From the NCBI RefSeq assembly GCF_037094465.1, contig NZ_CP146609.1, forward strand, positions 2,723,501-2,787,500: 64,000 bases of DNA, written 5' to 3'. This document shows, piece by piece, positions 10,266 to 22,099 of this stretch; within the stretch, counting starts at the first letter, position 1, and every line of letters starts with the position of its first letter. The notes beneath the pieces are model-generated. The model saw only the letters and a program-made list of their open reading frames with translations, made no database searches and had not been told where the DNA came from. Position numbers and translations under genes: made by a program. The DNA is from Pseudodesulfovibrio sp. 5S69 (GTDB taxonomy: Bacteria; Desulfobacterota; Desulfovibrionia; Desulfovibrionales; Desulfovibrionaceae).

Positions 10266-11648
10266 ATGTACTTCAAACAGATCACCACCCCCGGACTCGG
10301 TTGCTTTTCGTACGTCATCGGCTGCCCCGCCGCCGGTGAAATGGTCGTCGTGGACCCCAAGCGGGACGTACAGGATTACCTGGACATCTCCCGCGAGGAA
10401 GGCATGAAGATCGTCCACGTCATTGATACCCACGTGCACGCCGACCACGTGTCCGGCGCGCAGGAACTGAAGTCACAGACCGGTTGCGACGTCATGGTCT
10501 ACAAGACCTCGCCGGTGGATTACGACTTCACGCCCCTCACGGAAGGCCAGCAACTGGTCGTGGGCAACGCCAAGCTGGAGGTACTGTTCACCCCCGGCCA
10601 CACCCCGGACGCCCTGTCCCTGCTGGTCACGGACACCACTCGCGGCGACGAACCATGGATGCTGCTGACCGGTGACGTACTCTTCGTGGGCGACATCGGG
10701 CGGCCCGACCTGGTGGGCGGGGCCAAGCTCAACGAGCAGGTCCAGAACCTGTGGGACTCCCTGTACGTGAAGTTCGCCAAGTTCCCCGACAGCCTGGAGG
10801 TCTTCCCGGCTCACGGCGCCGGGTCCCTGTGCGGGCGCGGCATGTCCTCCAAGCCGAGCTCCACGCTGGGCTTCGAGCGGCGGCACAACCCCATGCTCGG
10901 CTTCGACAAGTTCGAGGACTTCCACCTGGCCATGAGCCAGAACTTCCCGGCCCGGCCCAAGTCCTTCACCCACATCATCTCCACCAACGCCTCGGGTGCG
11001 CCCCTTCTGGAGCGCTGCCCGCTGGACCTGGCCATGAACCCGTACAAGTTCGAGGAGAAGATGCAGGACGGCGCAGTGGTCATCGACGTGCGCGACGCCG
11101 CAGCCTTCGCCGGCTACCACATCCCAGGCTCCCTGAACATCGGCTTCGAGCCGAGCCTGGCCAACTGGGTGGGCATGACCGTGGAACCGGACGCGGACAT
11201 CCTCCTGGTGGTGGACACCCGCGACGATTACGAGCGCATGCGCATCGAGTTGCACCGCATCGGCTACGACAACATTCTCGGCTACCTGTCAGGCGGCATC
11301 CAGGCCTGGGTCTACACCGGACGCCCCGTGGATTCCCTGGCCATCGACTCGGCCCAGGTCCTGCAGAACGTCCAGGACGAAGGCAAAGAGATCAGCCTGA
11401 TTGATGTGCGCACTCCGGTCGAGTGGGAAAACGGGCGGATCCCCGGGGCCAAGCATATCCCGCTCGTGGACATCCTGGACGGAAAGTTCGACCTCGACGA
11501 AGACACCCACCACCTGCTCTACTGCGCGGCGGGCTATCGAGCGAACATCGCTGCCTCCTACCTGCAGAAACACGGCTACTGGGACGTCCGCAGCCTTGCG
11601 GGCGGCTATATCGCCTGGAGCCGCGCCGGGTTCAAAACCGAAAAATAA
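10266..11648 (+). CDS. MBL-fold persulfide dioxygenase with two rhodanese domains (CstB-like)
   Basis: Likely role: oxidation of a low-molecular-weight persulfide to sulfite or thiosulfate, with sulfur transfer by rhodanese. The 460-residue protein begins with a metallo-beta-lactamase domain carrying His56, His58, Asp60 and His61 (THVHADH), the TPGHTPD histidine, the GDVLFVGDIGRPDL aspartate and the FPAHGAGS histidine, as in ETHE1 and CstB. The middle rhodanese domain (about 255-355) has Asp where the catalytic Cys should be (VVDTRDDY). The last rhodanese (about 370-458) keeps the loop CAAGYRA. This active/inactive pattern matches CstB. The ATG at 10266 has AAGGAG 6 bases upstream; a longer start at 10218 does not. 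A strong terminator follows, so the gene is probably monocistronic. Known enzymes of this type use O2, which is notable in an anaerobe. Confidence 0.88.
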   Translation: MYFKQITTPGLGCFSYVIGCPAAGEMVVVDPKRDVQDYLDISREEGMKIVHVIDTHVHADHVSGAQELKSQTGCDVMVYKTSPVDYDFTPLTEGQQLVVGNAKLEVLFTPGHTPDALSLLVTDTTRGDEPWMLLTGDVLFVGDIGRPDLVGGAKLNEQVQNLWDSLYVKFAKFPDSLEVFPAHGAGSLCGRGMSSKPSSTLGFERRHNPMLGFDKFEDFHLAMSQNFPARPKSFTHIISTNASGAPLLERCPLDLAMNPYKFEEKMQDGAVVIDVRDAAAFAGYHIPGSLNIGFEPSLANWVGMTVEPDADILLVVDTRDDYERMRIELHRIGYDNILGYLSGGIQAWVYTGRPVDSLAIDSAQVLQNVQDEGKEISLIDVRTPVEWENGRIPGAKHIPLVDILDGKFDLDEDTHHLLYCAAGYRANIAASYLQKHGYWDVRSLAGGYIAWSRAGFKTEK

Positions 11649-11662
11649 TCCCCGAAAAAAGG

Positions 11663-11693
11663 AAAAGGCCCCGACACACCGGGGCCTTTTTTT
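11663..11693 (+). terminator. Rho-independent terminator after the MBL-rhodanese gene
   Basis: Arms AAAAGGCCCCG and CGGGGCCTTTT (11 bases each) pair perfectly around a six-base loop and are followed by more T residues. Confidence 0.92.
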
Positions 11694-15532
<3,839 letters not shown>

Positions 15533-15557
15533 CCGACCCGCGTTCATCGCAATCAAT

Positions 15558-15587
15558 AAAAGGCCGGAGCACTCGCTCCGGCCTTTT
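15558..15587 (+). terminator. Rho-independent terminator after PFOR
   Basis: Perfect 13-base arms, AAAAGGCCGGAGC and GCTCCGGCCTTTT, around an ACTC loop, 25 bases after the stop codon. Confidence 0.92.
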
Positions 15588-15591
15588 ATGT

Positions 15592-15710
15592 CGCCTCCGG
15601 CGGCCGGGGGAAGGGGAAAGGGAAACCCTTTGAAAAGGGCTTTCCCTTTCCCCTTCCCCCGGCCCCCTATCTCCTTTCCCCTCCTAAACTTTTTGGAGCC
15701 GCTTCGCGGG
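15592..15710 (-). repeat. Intergenic repeat element, copy 1 (full)
   Basis: Read on the minus strand, this element runs CCGCGAAGCG, a short spacer, CAAAAAGTT, a G-rich run, a long hairpin, then CCGGCCGCCGGAGGC. The hairpin has perfect 20-base arms at 15606-15625 and 15641-15660. The same end modules recur at 53718-53815 on the plus strand, and the first half recurs at 53564-53624 on the minus strand. Confidence 0.75.
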
Positions 15711-15809
15711 GTGCGGACGCGATAATCCGGGCTTCGTGATCATGGAATGGGAAATTACCGAGCTTCGGGCATTGACGTTATGCATGAATGGGTCAATCCT
15801 GGTCCTGTC

Positions 15810-15832
15810 GGCCGCCCAGAGCGGCCTTTATT
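15810..15832 (+). terminator. Short terminator-like hairpin in the thiamine operon leader
   Basis: GGCCGC (15810-15815) and GCGGCC (15821-15826) pair around CCAGA and are followed by TTTATT, only 26 bases before the first gene's start. It could attenuate the operon. No TPP riboswitch core could be recognised upstream. Confidence 0.4.
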
Positions 15833-15857
15833 GAACGCATCAACAAGGAAGAATGTC

Positions 15858-16160
15858 ATGAGTTGTGTTGCCACTTTCAGCCTGTTTCCCCTGGAGCGGC
15901 CCGACCAGGGCTCCTTCGCCCCGTATGTGGCCCGGACCATCGAGATCGTGCGGGCATCCGGCCTGCCCTACGAACTCGGTGCCATGGGCACCGTGCTCGA
16001 AGGCGATTTCGACGAGATCATGCAGACCATCAAGCATTGCCACGACGACATGCGCAAGGGGTGCGGCAGGGTCTATCTGAACCTGACCGTGGACTCCAGA
16101 GAGGGCGACCCCGGACGCATGCGCGACAAGGTGGACAGCGTCGGGGAGTTGTTGAAATGA
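15858..16160 (+). CDS. Thiamine-binding protein, MTH1187/YkoF-like (DUF77)
   Basis: A 100-residue protein of the thiamine-binding MTH1187 family, a ferredoxin-like fold that binds thiamine or its precursors in the cytoplasm. Family signs are the start SCVATFSLFPL, the PYELGAMGTVLEGDFDEI stretch and the conserved length. The ATG at 15858 follows AAGGAAG; the longer frame from 15747 lacks support. Its stop overlaps the thiM start (ATGA), so the two are translationally coupled, which supports a role in thiamine salvage. The substrate itself cannot be told from sequence. Confidence 0.85.
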   Translation: MSCVATFSLFPLERPDQGSFAPYVARTIEIVRASGLPYELGAMGTVLEGDFDEIMQTIKHCHDDMRKGCGRVYLNLTVDSREGDPGRMRDKVDSVGELLK

Positions 16161-16972
16161 ACGCCCCCGAAGCATTGATCCAAACGATCTGGAGGGACAT
16201 CCAGGCGGTCCGCGGGCAGGCGCCGCTGATCGTCAACATCACCAACTACGTGGTCACCAACAACACGGCCAACTCCCTGCTCGCCCTGGGAGCATCCCCG
16301 GCCATGAACCACGTGGCCGAAGATCTGCCCGGCCTGGTCAACCTGGCCGGGGCCCTAGTCGTCAACATCGGCACCCTGGCCGACGATTACGTGGTCGGCA
16401 TGCACACGGCCATGGCCCAGGCCAACGACATGGACATGCCCATAGTGCTCGATCCCGTGGCCGCCGGAGTGAACGGCCTGCGCACGAACATCTCCCGTGA
16501 GTTCCTGGACAAGTACCACCCCGCCATCCTCCGGGGCAACGCCTCGGAAATCATGGCCGTGGCCGGGGAGGACGGCAAGCCCAAGGGCGTGGATACCTCC
16601 ATGGGGGTGGACGAGGCCTGTGGCGCGGCCAGGGCCTTGAACGAGCGCTACGGCTGCGTAGTCCTGGTCAGCGGCGAGACCGACCTGGTGGTCGGCGCGG
16701 ACCGCGAAATGCGCCTGGCCGGAGGGTCGGCCATGATGCCGCGCGTAACCGGACTCGGCTGCACCTGCACCGCCCTGGCCGGGGCGTTCGCCGCGGTCCA
16801 GCCCGACTTTTTCCAGGCCGCCGTGGACACTGCCGCGGTCATGAACATGGCCGGAGAACAGGCCGCCGAGGTCTCGCCCGGCCCCGGCAGCCTCCAGATG
16901 CACCTCCACGACGCCCTGTACCTCCTGGACGAGGACACGGTCCGCGCCCGGCTCAAGGTGGTGGAATCATGA
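16157..16972 (+). CDS. thiM: Hydroxyethylthiazole kinase
   Basis: ThiM phosphorylates 4-methyl-5-hydroxyethylthiazole, the thiazole half of thiamine, allowing salvage. The protein has 271 residues, normal for the family. Motifs seen are PLIVNITNYVVTNNTAN near residue 25 for thiazole binding, DPVAAG, RGNASEI, and the C-terminal TGLGCTCTALAGAF loop that holds the catalytic cysteine and the ATP phosphates. It overlaps the preceding gene by 4 bases and thiE by 4 bases, so all three form one tightly coupled operon. Confidence 0.96.
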   Translation: MNAPEALIQTIWRDIQAVRGQAPLIVNITNYVVTNNTANSLLALGASPAMNHVAEDLPGLVNLAGALVVNIGTLADDYVVGMHTAMAQANDMDMPIVLDPVAAGVNGLRTNISREFLDKYHPAILRGNASEIMAVAGEDGKPKGVDTSMGVDEACGAARALNERYGCVVLVSGETDLVVGADREMRLAGGSAMMPRVTGLGCTCTALAGAFAAVQPDFFQAAVDTAAVMNMAGEQAAEVSPGPGSLQMHLHDALYLLDEDTVRARLKVVES

Positions 16973-17607
16973 GAAAGCAAGACCTGCTCGTCTATCTCGT
17001 AACCGACCGCAGCCTCTGCCTGGGCCGCCCTCTGGAATCTGTCGTGGCCCAGGCCGCCGAGGGCGGCTGCACCATGGTCCAGCTACGCGAGAAAGAGGCC
17101 GACACCGGCGAGTTCGTGGAGCTCGCCCGCGCCCTGCACAAACTGCTGAAGCCCCTGTCCATCCCCCTGCTCATCAACGACCGCGTGGACGTGGCTCTGG
17201 CCGCCGGAGTCGAGGGCGTGCACGTGGGCCAGTCGGACATGCTCCCCGAGGACGTCCGCCGGATCGTCGGCCCGAACGCCATCGTCGGCCTGTCCGTGGA
17301 CACCGAGGCCGAACTGCTGGACGCACAGAACCGCCCGGTGGACTACCTGGGCATCGGCCCGGTCTACCCCACCCAGACCAAGAAGGACGTCAAGGGCACC
17401 CCGTGGGGCCCGGACGGTCTCAGGCACGCCATGGGGTTGTCCTCCATCCCGCTGGTGGCCATCGGCGGGGTCCAGCGCGACAACGTCCGGGACGTGGCCG
17501 GTTCGGGCGTGGCGGGCATCGCCGTGGTCTCGGCCATCTGCTCCGCGCCATCACCCGCCGAAGCCGCGCGGGAGTTGGTCTACGCCATGCAGGAAGGAGC
17601 GCGGTAG
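16969..17607 (+). CDS. thiE: Thiamine-phosphate synthase
   Basis: ThiE joins the thiazole phosphate made by ThiM to hydroxymethylpyrimidine diphosphate, giving thiamine phosphate. It has 212 residues in a TIM barrel. Family blocks are the VQLREKEAD strand, the LLINDRVDVALAAGVEGVHVGQ segment, YLGIGPVYPTQTKKD, and IGGVQRDN near the phosphate site. It is the last gene of the operon, with ATGA overlap to thiM. Together with the binding protein and ThiM this encodes salvage; de novo thi genes are not in the window. Confidence 0.96.
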   Translation: MRKQDLLVYLVTDRSLCLGRPLESVVAQAAEGGCTMVQLREKEADTGEFVELARALHKLLKPLSIPLLINDRVDVALAAGVEGVHVGQSDMLPEDVRRIVGPNAIVGLSVDTEAELLDAQNRPVDYLGIGPVYPTQTKKDVKGTPWGPDGLRHAMGLSSIPLVAIGGVQRDNVRDVAGSGVAGIAVVSAICSAPSPAEAARELVYAMQEGAR

Positions 17608-17650
17608 AACCGCACCCCTCCGCTCGTGCCCCGTGCTTCGGGGCGTATGC

Positions 17651-17672
17651 GCGGCCTCCCTCGGGGGGCCGC
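17651..17672. terminator. Hairpin between convergent thiE and the RND gene
   Basis: GCGGCC and GGCCGC arms, with CCC/GGG continuing the stem, lie between two convergent stop codons. There is no clear T-tract on either strand, so it is only a likely shared terminator. Confidence 0.4.
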
Positions 17673-17673
17673 G

Positions 17674-20600
17674 TCATTCTTGTTCGGCCAGTTCCCGCCG
17701 TTCCCCTCGGCGCGGCTCGGAGGGCCGCTTGAAGGCCATGATGTGCAGCCTGCGCTGGATGTCCTCCAGAATCATGTACAGGGCCGGGACCAGGATCAGA
17801 GTGATCAAGGTGGCGAACAGGATGCCGAACCCCAGCGAAAGGGCCATGGGGATAAGGAACCGGGCCTGCATGGAGGTCTCAAGAATCATCGGGGCCAGGC
17901 CGCTGAAGGTGGTCAGGGTGGTCAGCAGGATGGGCCGGAACCGGGCCGTGCCCGCGTCGAGCACCGCGTCGTGGGTGCACTTGCCCGCACGGGCGAATTC
18001 ATTGGCGCAGTCGATGAGCACCAGCGAATCGTTGACCACCACGCCGGACAGAGCCACGATGCCGAGCAGGCTCATCAAGCTGATGGAGTAGCCGAAGGCC
18101 ATGTGCCCGAGGATCGCGCCCACCGCGCCGAACGGGATGCTGACCATGATGATCAGCGGCTGGACGTAGCTCTTGAACGGGATGGCCAGCAGGGCATACA
18201 CGGCCAGCATGGCCAGAAGCAGCCCCTCGAACAGGGTATTGGTGGACTCGGTCAGGTCCGCCTGCTTGCCCTGCATGCGGCAGGATAGCCCTGGATACTC
18301 GGCCTTGAGCCTGGGCACGACCTCGGCCAAAACCGACTGCATAACCTGGGTGGCCTGGTCGCGCGGGTCCACGTCCGCCGCGACCGAGAGCACACGGCGG
18401 CCGTCCGTGCGGTTGATGGAGGTGTAGGCGCTGCCCCGTTTCACATCGACCACGTCGCGCAGGAGGACCTCCTTGCCGTCGGGCGTCTTGAGCATCAGTT
18501 CTTCCAGATCGTACTCCGAAATGCGCTCGCTTTCGGGACGGCGAACCACCACCTTGACCTCGTTGCGCCCGCGTTGCTGGCGCAGGACCTCCTTGCCGTA
18601 GTAGGCCGCGCGCACCTGGGAGGCCACCCCCTGCGCGGTCAGCCCAAGGGCCCGGCCCGCCGGGGTCATGGTGAAGTCGAGTTGGTCCTTGCCGGGCGAG
18701 AACCCGTCGTCCACATCCTTGACCCTGGGGTACTGTTCCAGGGTAGCGGCCAGTTCGTGGGCCGCCGCCTCCAGGACCTTGGTGTCCGAATGGCTCAGCT
18801 CGAACTCCAGGGCGTTGCCCGCGCCGGGACCGCCCCTGTCCGAGGCGAAGGACAGGACCTCAAGGCCAACAACGTCGCCCACCTCCTTGCGCCACTTGTC
18901 CACGAACTGCTGGGTGGTGATCGGGCGGACGTCCGCCCCGGCCAGGTAGACGTTGATCTTGACCACGTGGGGGCCGGAGTTGTCCCGGCCCGACCCGCCG
19001 ATCTTGGAATCCATGCCCACGACCAGCCTGTCCCCGCCGTTTTCGGCGGCCACCTTGCGGGCTGCGGCCAGAAGTCGGTCGCGGACCACCTCGGTCTTTT
19101 CCACGGGCGATCCGTAGGGCAGCTCGGCCGTGGCGTAGGCGAAGTCGGACTCCACCTTGGGCATGAGCGTGAAGCCGAGCCGGCCGCTCAAGACGAACGC
19201 CATGCACAGAAGCAGCAGCGCCACGCCCACGGACACGGTGGCATAGCGCCAGTGCAGGCACCAGTCCAGGAACGGCCGGTAGACGCCCCGGATGAAGCGT
19301 AGCAGCCCGTGCGCCACCTTCTCCTGGTGCCGGGTGATCCAGGCCATGATCCGGCTCTTGTGCTCGCCCAGGTGTGACAGGTGGGCGGGCAGGACAAACA
19401 GGGACTCAATGAGCGAGATGGCGAAGACCGCGATGACCACCACCGGGATGGACCAGAATATCTTGCCCATGGTGCCGGGGATAAACAACAGCGGCATGAA
19501 GGCCGCGATGTTGGTCAGTACGCTGAAGATCACGGGCATGGCGATGCGCCGGGCCCCGACGACGGCCGCCTTGAGCGGCGGCATGCCCTCCTGGCGCATG
19601 GTGAACACGTTCTCGCCGACAACGATGGCGTCGTCGACCACAATGCCGAGCGCGATGAGGAAGGCGAACATGGTGATCATGTTAATGCTCACGCCCAGGA
19701 GCGAGAGGATCAGGAAGCAGCCCAGAAACGACGTCGGGATGCCCATGGCCACCCAGAAGGCGAGCCGGGGTTCCAGGAACAGGGCCAGGAAAACGAAGAC
19801 CAGGGCGAGCCCGAGGTAACCGTTGCCGAGCAGCAGGTCCATGCGCTGGGCATAGACCTCGGACATGTCGTTGAGGATGTCTACGGACACGCCCGAGGGG
19901 AGCCGCTCCCTGAAGGCCTCAAGCGACGCCTTGACCGCGTCGGACACGGTGATGGGCGTCTGGTCGCCCACGCGATACACGTCCACGCGCACCGCCGGCC
20001 TGCCGTTGTAGGTGGTGATGATGTCGTCGTCCGCGAACCCGTCGACGACCTTGCCGATATCCTCCACGCGCACCTGGGTGCCGTCGTTGCCCGTGACCAC
20101 TGGGATGCGGGCGAAGTCGCGGCCGTAATCGCGGCGGTCCTTCATGCGCACCAGGACCTCGCCGGACTGGGCCTTGATGGTCCCGCCGGGCAGGTCCACC
20201 GAGGCCTCGCCGATGCGCTCGGCCACCTCGCCCAAGGACAGGTTGTGGGCCCTCAGGCGGCGCTGCGGCACCTCTATGGAGATCTGCAGATCGCTGACCT
20301 CGGCCAGTTCGGCCTGGGTGATGCCCTCGTTGCTGATGAGCTCCTGGCGCAACTGTTCGGCCAGCTCGCGCAGGGTGGTGTTCGGCTGGTCGCCCGAGAT
20401 CATGACCGACAGCACCTGCCGCTGGTGGGAGACCTCGGCAATGACCGGGTCCTCGGCCTCCTCAGGGAAAGAGGTGATCCGGTCCACCTCGGTCTTGATG
20501 TCCTGGGTGAGCTTCTGCACGTCCGCCCCTTCCAGGGCCTCGACCACCACGGTGCCGCGCCCCTCGGAGGAGGTGGAGGTGACCTCCTTGACCCCGTCGA

Positions 20601-20847
20601 GCCCCTGCACGGCCTGCTCGACGGCCAGGACGCACCCCTGCTCCACCTCGGAGGGGCTGGCCCCCGGATAGGCGATGGAGATGGACACCGTGTCCAGGGA
20701 GAACTCGGGAAAGACCTCCTGCTTGATCTGCAGGGCGAAGAGGAGTCCGCCCACCAGGAACACGACCATGAGCAGGTTGGCGGCCACGGAATTGCCCGCC
20801 ATCCAGGCGATGGCCCCCTTGCCCTTTTCCTGCGGTACGCTAGCCAT
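17674..20847 (-). CDS. RND efflux transporter permease (AcrB family)
   Basis: This proton-driven inner-membrane pump extrudes compounds through a tripartite complex. It has 1057 residues, typical of the family. The first helix is near residues 15-35 and is followed by the porter region (PEFSLDTVSISIAYPGASPSEVE). A cluster of helices around 330-470 includes the family GIVVDDAIVVGEN segment with the DD proton-relay pair, and a second helix cluster lies at 840-1020. The start at 20847 overlaps the stop of the adaptor gene by 8 bases, so translation is coupled. The operon order is outer-membrane factor, adaptor, pump. A divergent two-component system lies upstream. The substrate cannot be told from sequence. 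Confidence 0.94.
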   Translation of the reverse strand: MASVPQEKGKGAIAWMAGNSVAANLLMVVFLVGGLLFALQIKQEVFPEFSLDTVSISIAYPGASPSEVEQGCVLAVEQAVQGLDGVKEVTSTSSEGRGTVVVEALEGADVQKLTQDIKTEVDRITSFPEEAEDPVIAEVSHQRQVLSVMISGDQPNTTLRELAEQLRQELISNEGITQAELAEVSDLQISIEVPQRRLRAHNLSLGEVAERIGEASVDLPGGTIKAQSGEVLVRMKDRRDYGRDFARIPVVTGNDGTQVRVEDIGKVVDGFADDDIITTYNGRPAVRVDVYRVGDQTPITVSDAVKASLEAFRERLPSGVSVDILNDMSEVYAQRMDLLLGNGYLGLALVFVFLALFLEPRLAFWVAMGIPTSFLGCFLILSLLGVSINMITMFAFLIALGIVVDDAIVVGENVFTMRQEGMPPLKAAVVGARRIAMPVIFSVLTNIAAFMPLLFIPGTMGKIFWSIPVVVIAVFAISLIESLFVLPAHLSHLGEHKSRIMAWITRHQEKVAHGLLRFIRGVYRPFLDWCLHWRYATVSVGVALLLLCMAFVLSGRLGFTLMPKVESDFAYATAELPYGSPVEKTEVVRDRLLAAARKVAAENGGDRLVVGMDSKIGGSGRDNSGPHVVKINVYLAGADVRPITTQQFVDKWRKEVGDVVGLEVLSFASDRGGPGAGNALEFELSHSDTKVLEAAAHELAATLEQYPRVKDVDDGFSPGKDQLDFTMTPAGRALGLTAQGVASQVRAAYYGKEVLRQQRGRNEVKVVVRRPESERISEYDLEELMLKTPDGKEVLLRDVVDVKRGSAYTSINRTDGRRVLSVAADVDPRDQATQVMQSVLAEVVPRLKAEYPGLSCRMQGKQADLTESTNTLFEGLLLAMLAVYALLAIPFKSYVQPLIIMVSIPFGAVGAILGHMAFGYSISLMSLLGIVALSGVVVNDSLVLIDCANEFARAGKCTHDAVLDAGTARFRPILLTTLTTFSGLAPMILETSMQARFLIPMALSLGFGILFATLITLILVPALYMILEDIQRRLHIMAFKRPSEPRRGERRELAEQE

Positions 20848-22099
20848 TGTCGGCCTCCCCGCCCGTCGTTCCGGCCGGCGTTTCAGCCGATTGGACGGCC
20901 GCATCGCTGCCGTCGTCCACGCCGTTCAGGAGCATGCCCTGCACCGGCGCGGCCAGGTCGGACATGACGATCCGCTCGCCTTGGGCGAGTCCCTTTCTGA
21001 TCACGATGCTGCCCTCGTCCTTCCACACCGGATCCACGGTGCGGATGTCCAGGGTACCGTCGTCGGCCAGCACCCAAACCCGGCTGTTATCGTGGAAGGC
21101 GGCCCTGGGCACGGCGTAAACACCCTTGAGTTCGTCGCCCCGGATCCGGACCGACACGTAACTGCCGAGCAGCAGCGGCTTGACGCCCGGCCGCCCTTCG
21201 AGGTTCAGCGGATCCTTGACCGCGATGAGCACCCTGGCCATGCGCCCCTCGTCCTCCAGGGACGGCAGCAAGCGGACTACCCGGCCCCGGAGCACACTTT
21301 CATCCCCGCCGCCTCCGGAGATGATTTCCGCTTCGGAACCTTGGGGCCGGGTAGCGGACGGCAGGCTGATCCAGCCAAGCCGGTCAACCGGCACCGAGGC
21401 CTGGATCCAGAACTCGTCGGTGCCCACCAGGGTTGCCAAGCTCCCCTGCACCGCCACGGCCGCGCCCAGGTCCGTGTCCTTGGACTCGACCATGGCCGCA
21501 AACGGCGCAGCGACTTTGGTCCGCGAAAGATCGATGCGCGCCCGTTCGAGCTTGGCCCTGGCCGCGCGCAGGTCCGCCTGGGCCTTGGCCAGATGCGGCT
21601 TGCGCAGGGCCAGGTCCGCTTCGGCCTGGGTGGACTTCCCGGCCTCCTGCAACAGAGCCCACTCGCGGGCCGAGACCTTCTGATATCCCTGCTCGACCTT
21701 GAGATCGTACTCAGCCCCGGTGACCTCGGCCTCGACCTCCTGCACGGCCAGTTCATAATCCTTGGCGTCGATGTTCAGAATGGACTCGCCCGCCTCGAAG
21801 AACCCGCCGGGCACGAAGTCCGGGCTGACTTCGACGACCTTGCCGGACACCTGGGATTTGAGCACGATCTCGCGGGCCGCGGTGACCGTGCCCATGACGT
21901 CCACCACCACGCGATGATTCGTCAGAACGGCCTGCCTGGTCTCCACACTCTGGCGGATGACCTGGGGCGGCCGCATCCTGGCCTTGGGCGCCGAGACCAG
22001 TGTGACATAGGAACCCGCGCAGGCTGCCGTGAGAATGGCCAGGGGCAAGAGCACCTTGAGCCGGAACACGGCGCGTAATTTGTTAAAGTAAAGGTTCAT
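20840..22099 (-). CDS. RND efflux periplasmic adaptor (membrane fusion protein)
   Basis: This protein links the pump to the outer-membrane channel. It has 419 residues: an N-terminal membrane helix (about 12-33), a beta-barrel/lipoyl region starting near VVVDVMGTVTAAREIVLKSQVSGKV, a long coiled-coil hairpin rich in Ala, Glu and Lys (about 120-200), the second lipoyl half with SRTKVAAPFAAMV, and a C-terminal beta-barrel domain. It starts in an ATGA overlap with the outer-membrane factor gene and ends 8 bases inside the pump gene. Confidence 0.92.
   Translation of the reverse strand: MNLYFNKLRAVFRLKVLLPLAILTAACAGSYVTLVSAPKARMRPPQVIRQSVETRQAVLTNHRVVVDVMGTVTAAREIVLKSQVSGKVVEVSPDFVPGGFFEAGESILNIDAKDYELAVQEVEAEVTGAEYDLKVEQGYQKVSAREWALLQEAGKSTQAEADLALRKPHLAKAQADLRAARAKLERARIDLSRTKVAAPFAAMVESKDTDLGAAVAVQGSLATLVGTDEFWIQASVPVDRLGWISLPSATRPQGSEAEIISGGGGDESVLRGRVVRLLPSLEDEGRMARVLIAVKDPLNLEGRPGVKPLLLGSYVSVRIRGDELKGVYAVPRAAFHDNSRVWVLADDGTLDIRTVDPVWKDEGSIVIRKGLAQGERIVMSDLAAPVQGMLLNGVDDGSDAAVQSAETPAGTTGGEADNG

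Noticed and set aside
15711..15857. TPP riboswitch before the thiamine operon.
   Set aside because: The conserved CTGAGA and the pyrophosphate-helix sequences of the TPP aptamer could not be found on the plus strand; only a short hairpin is present.
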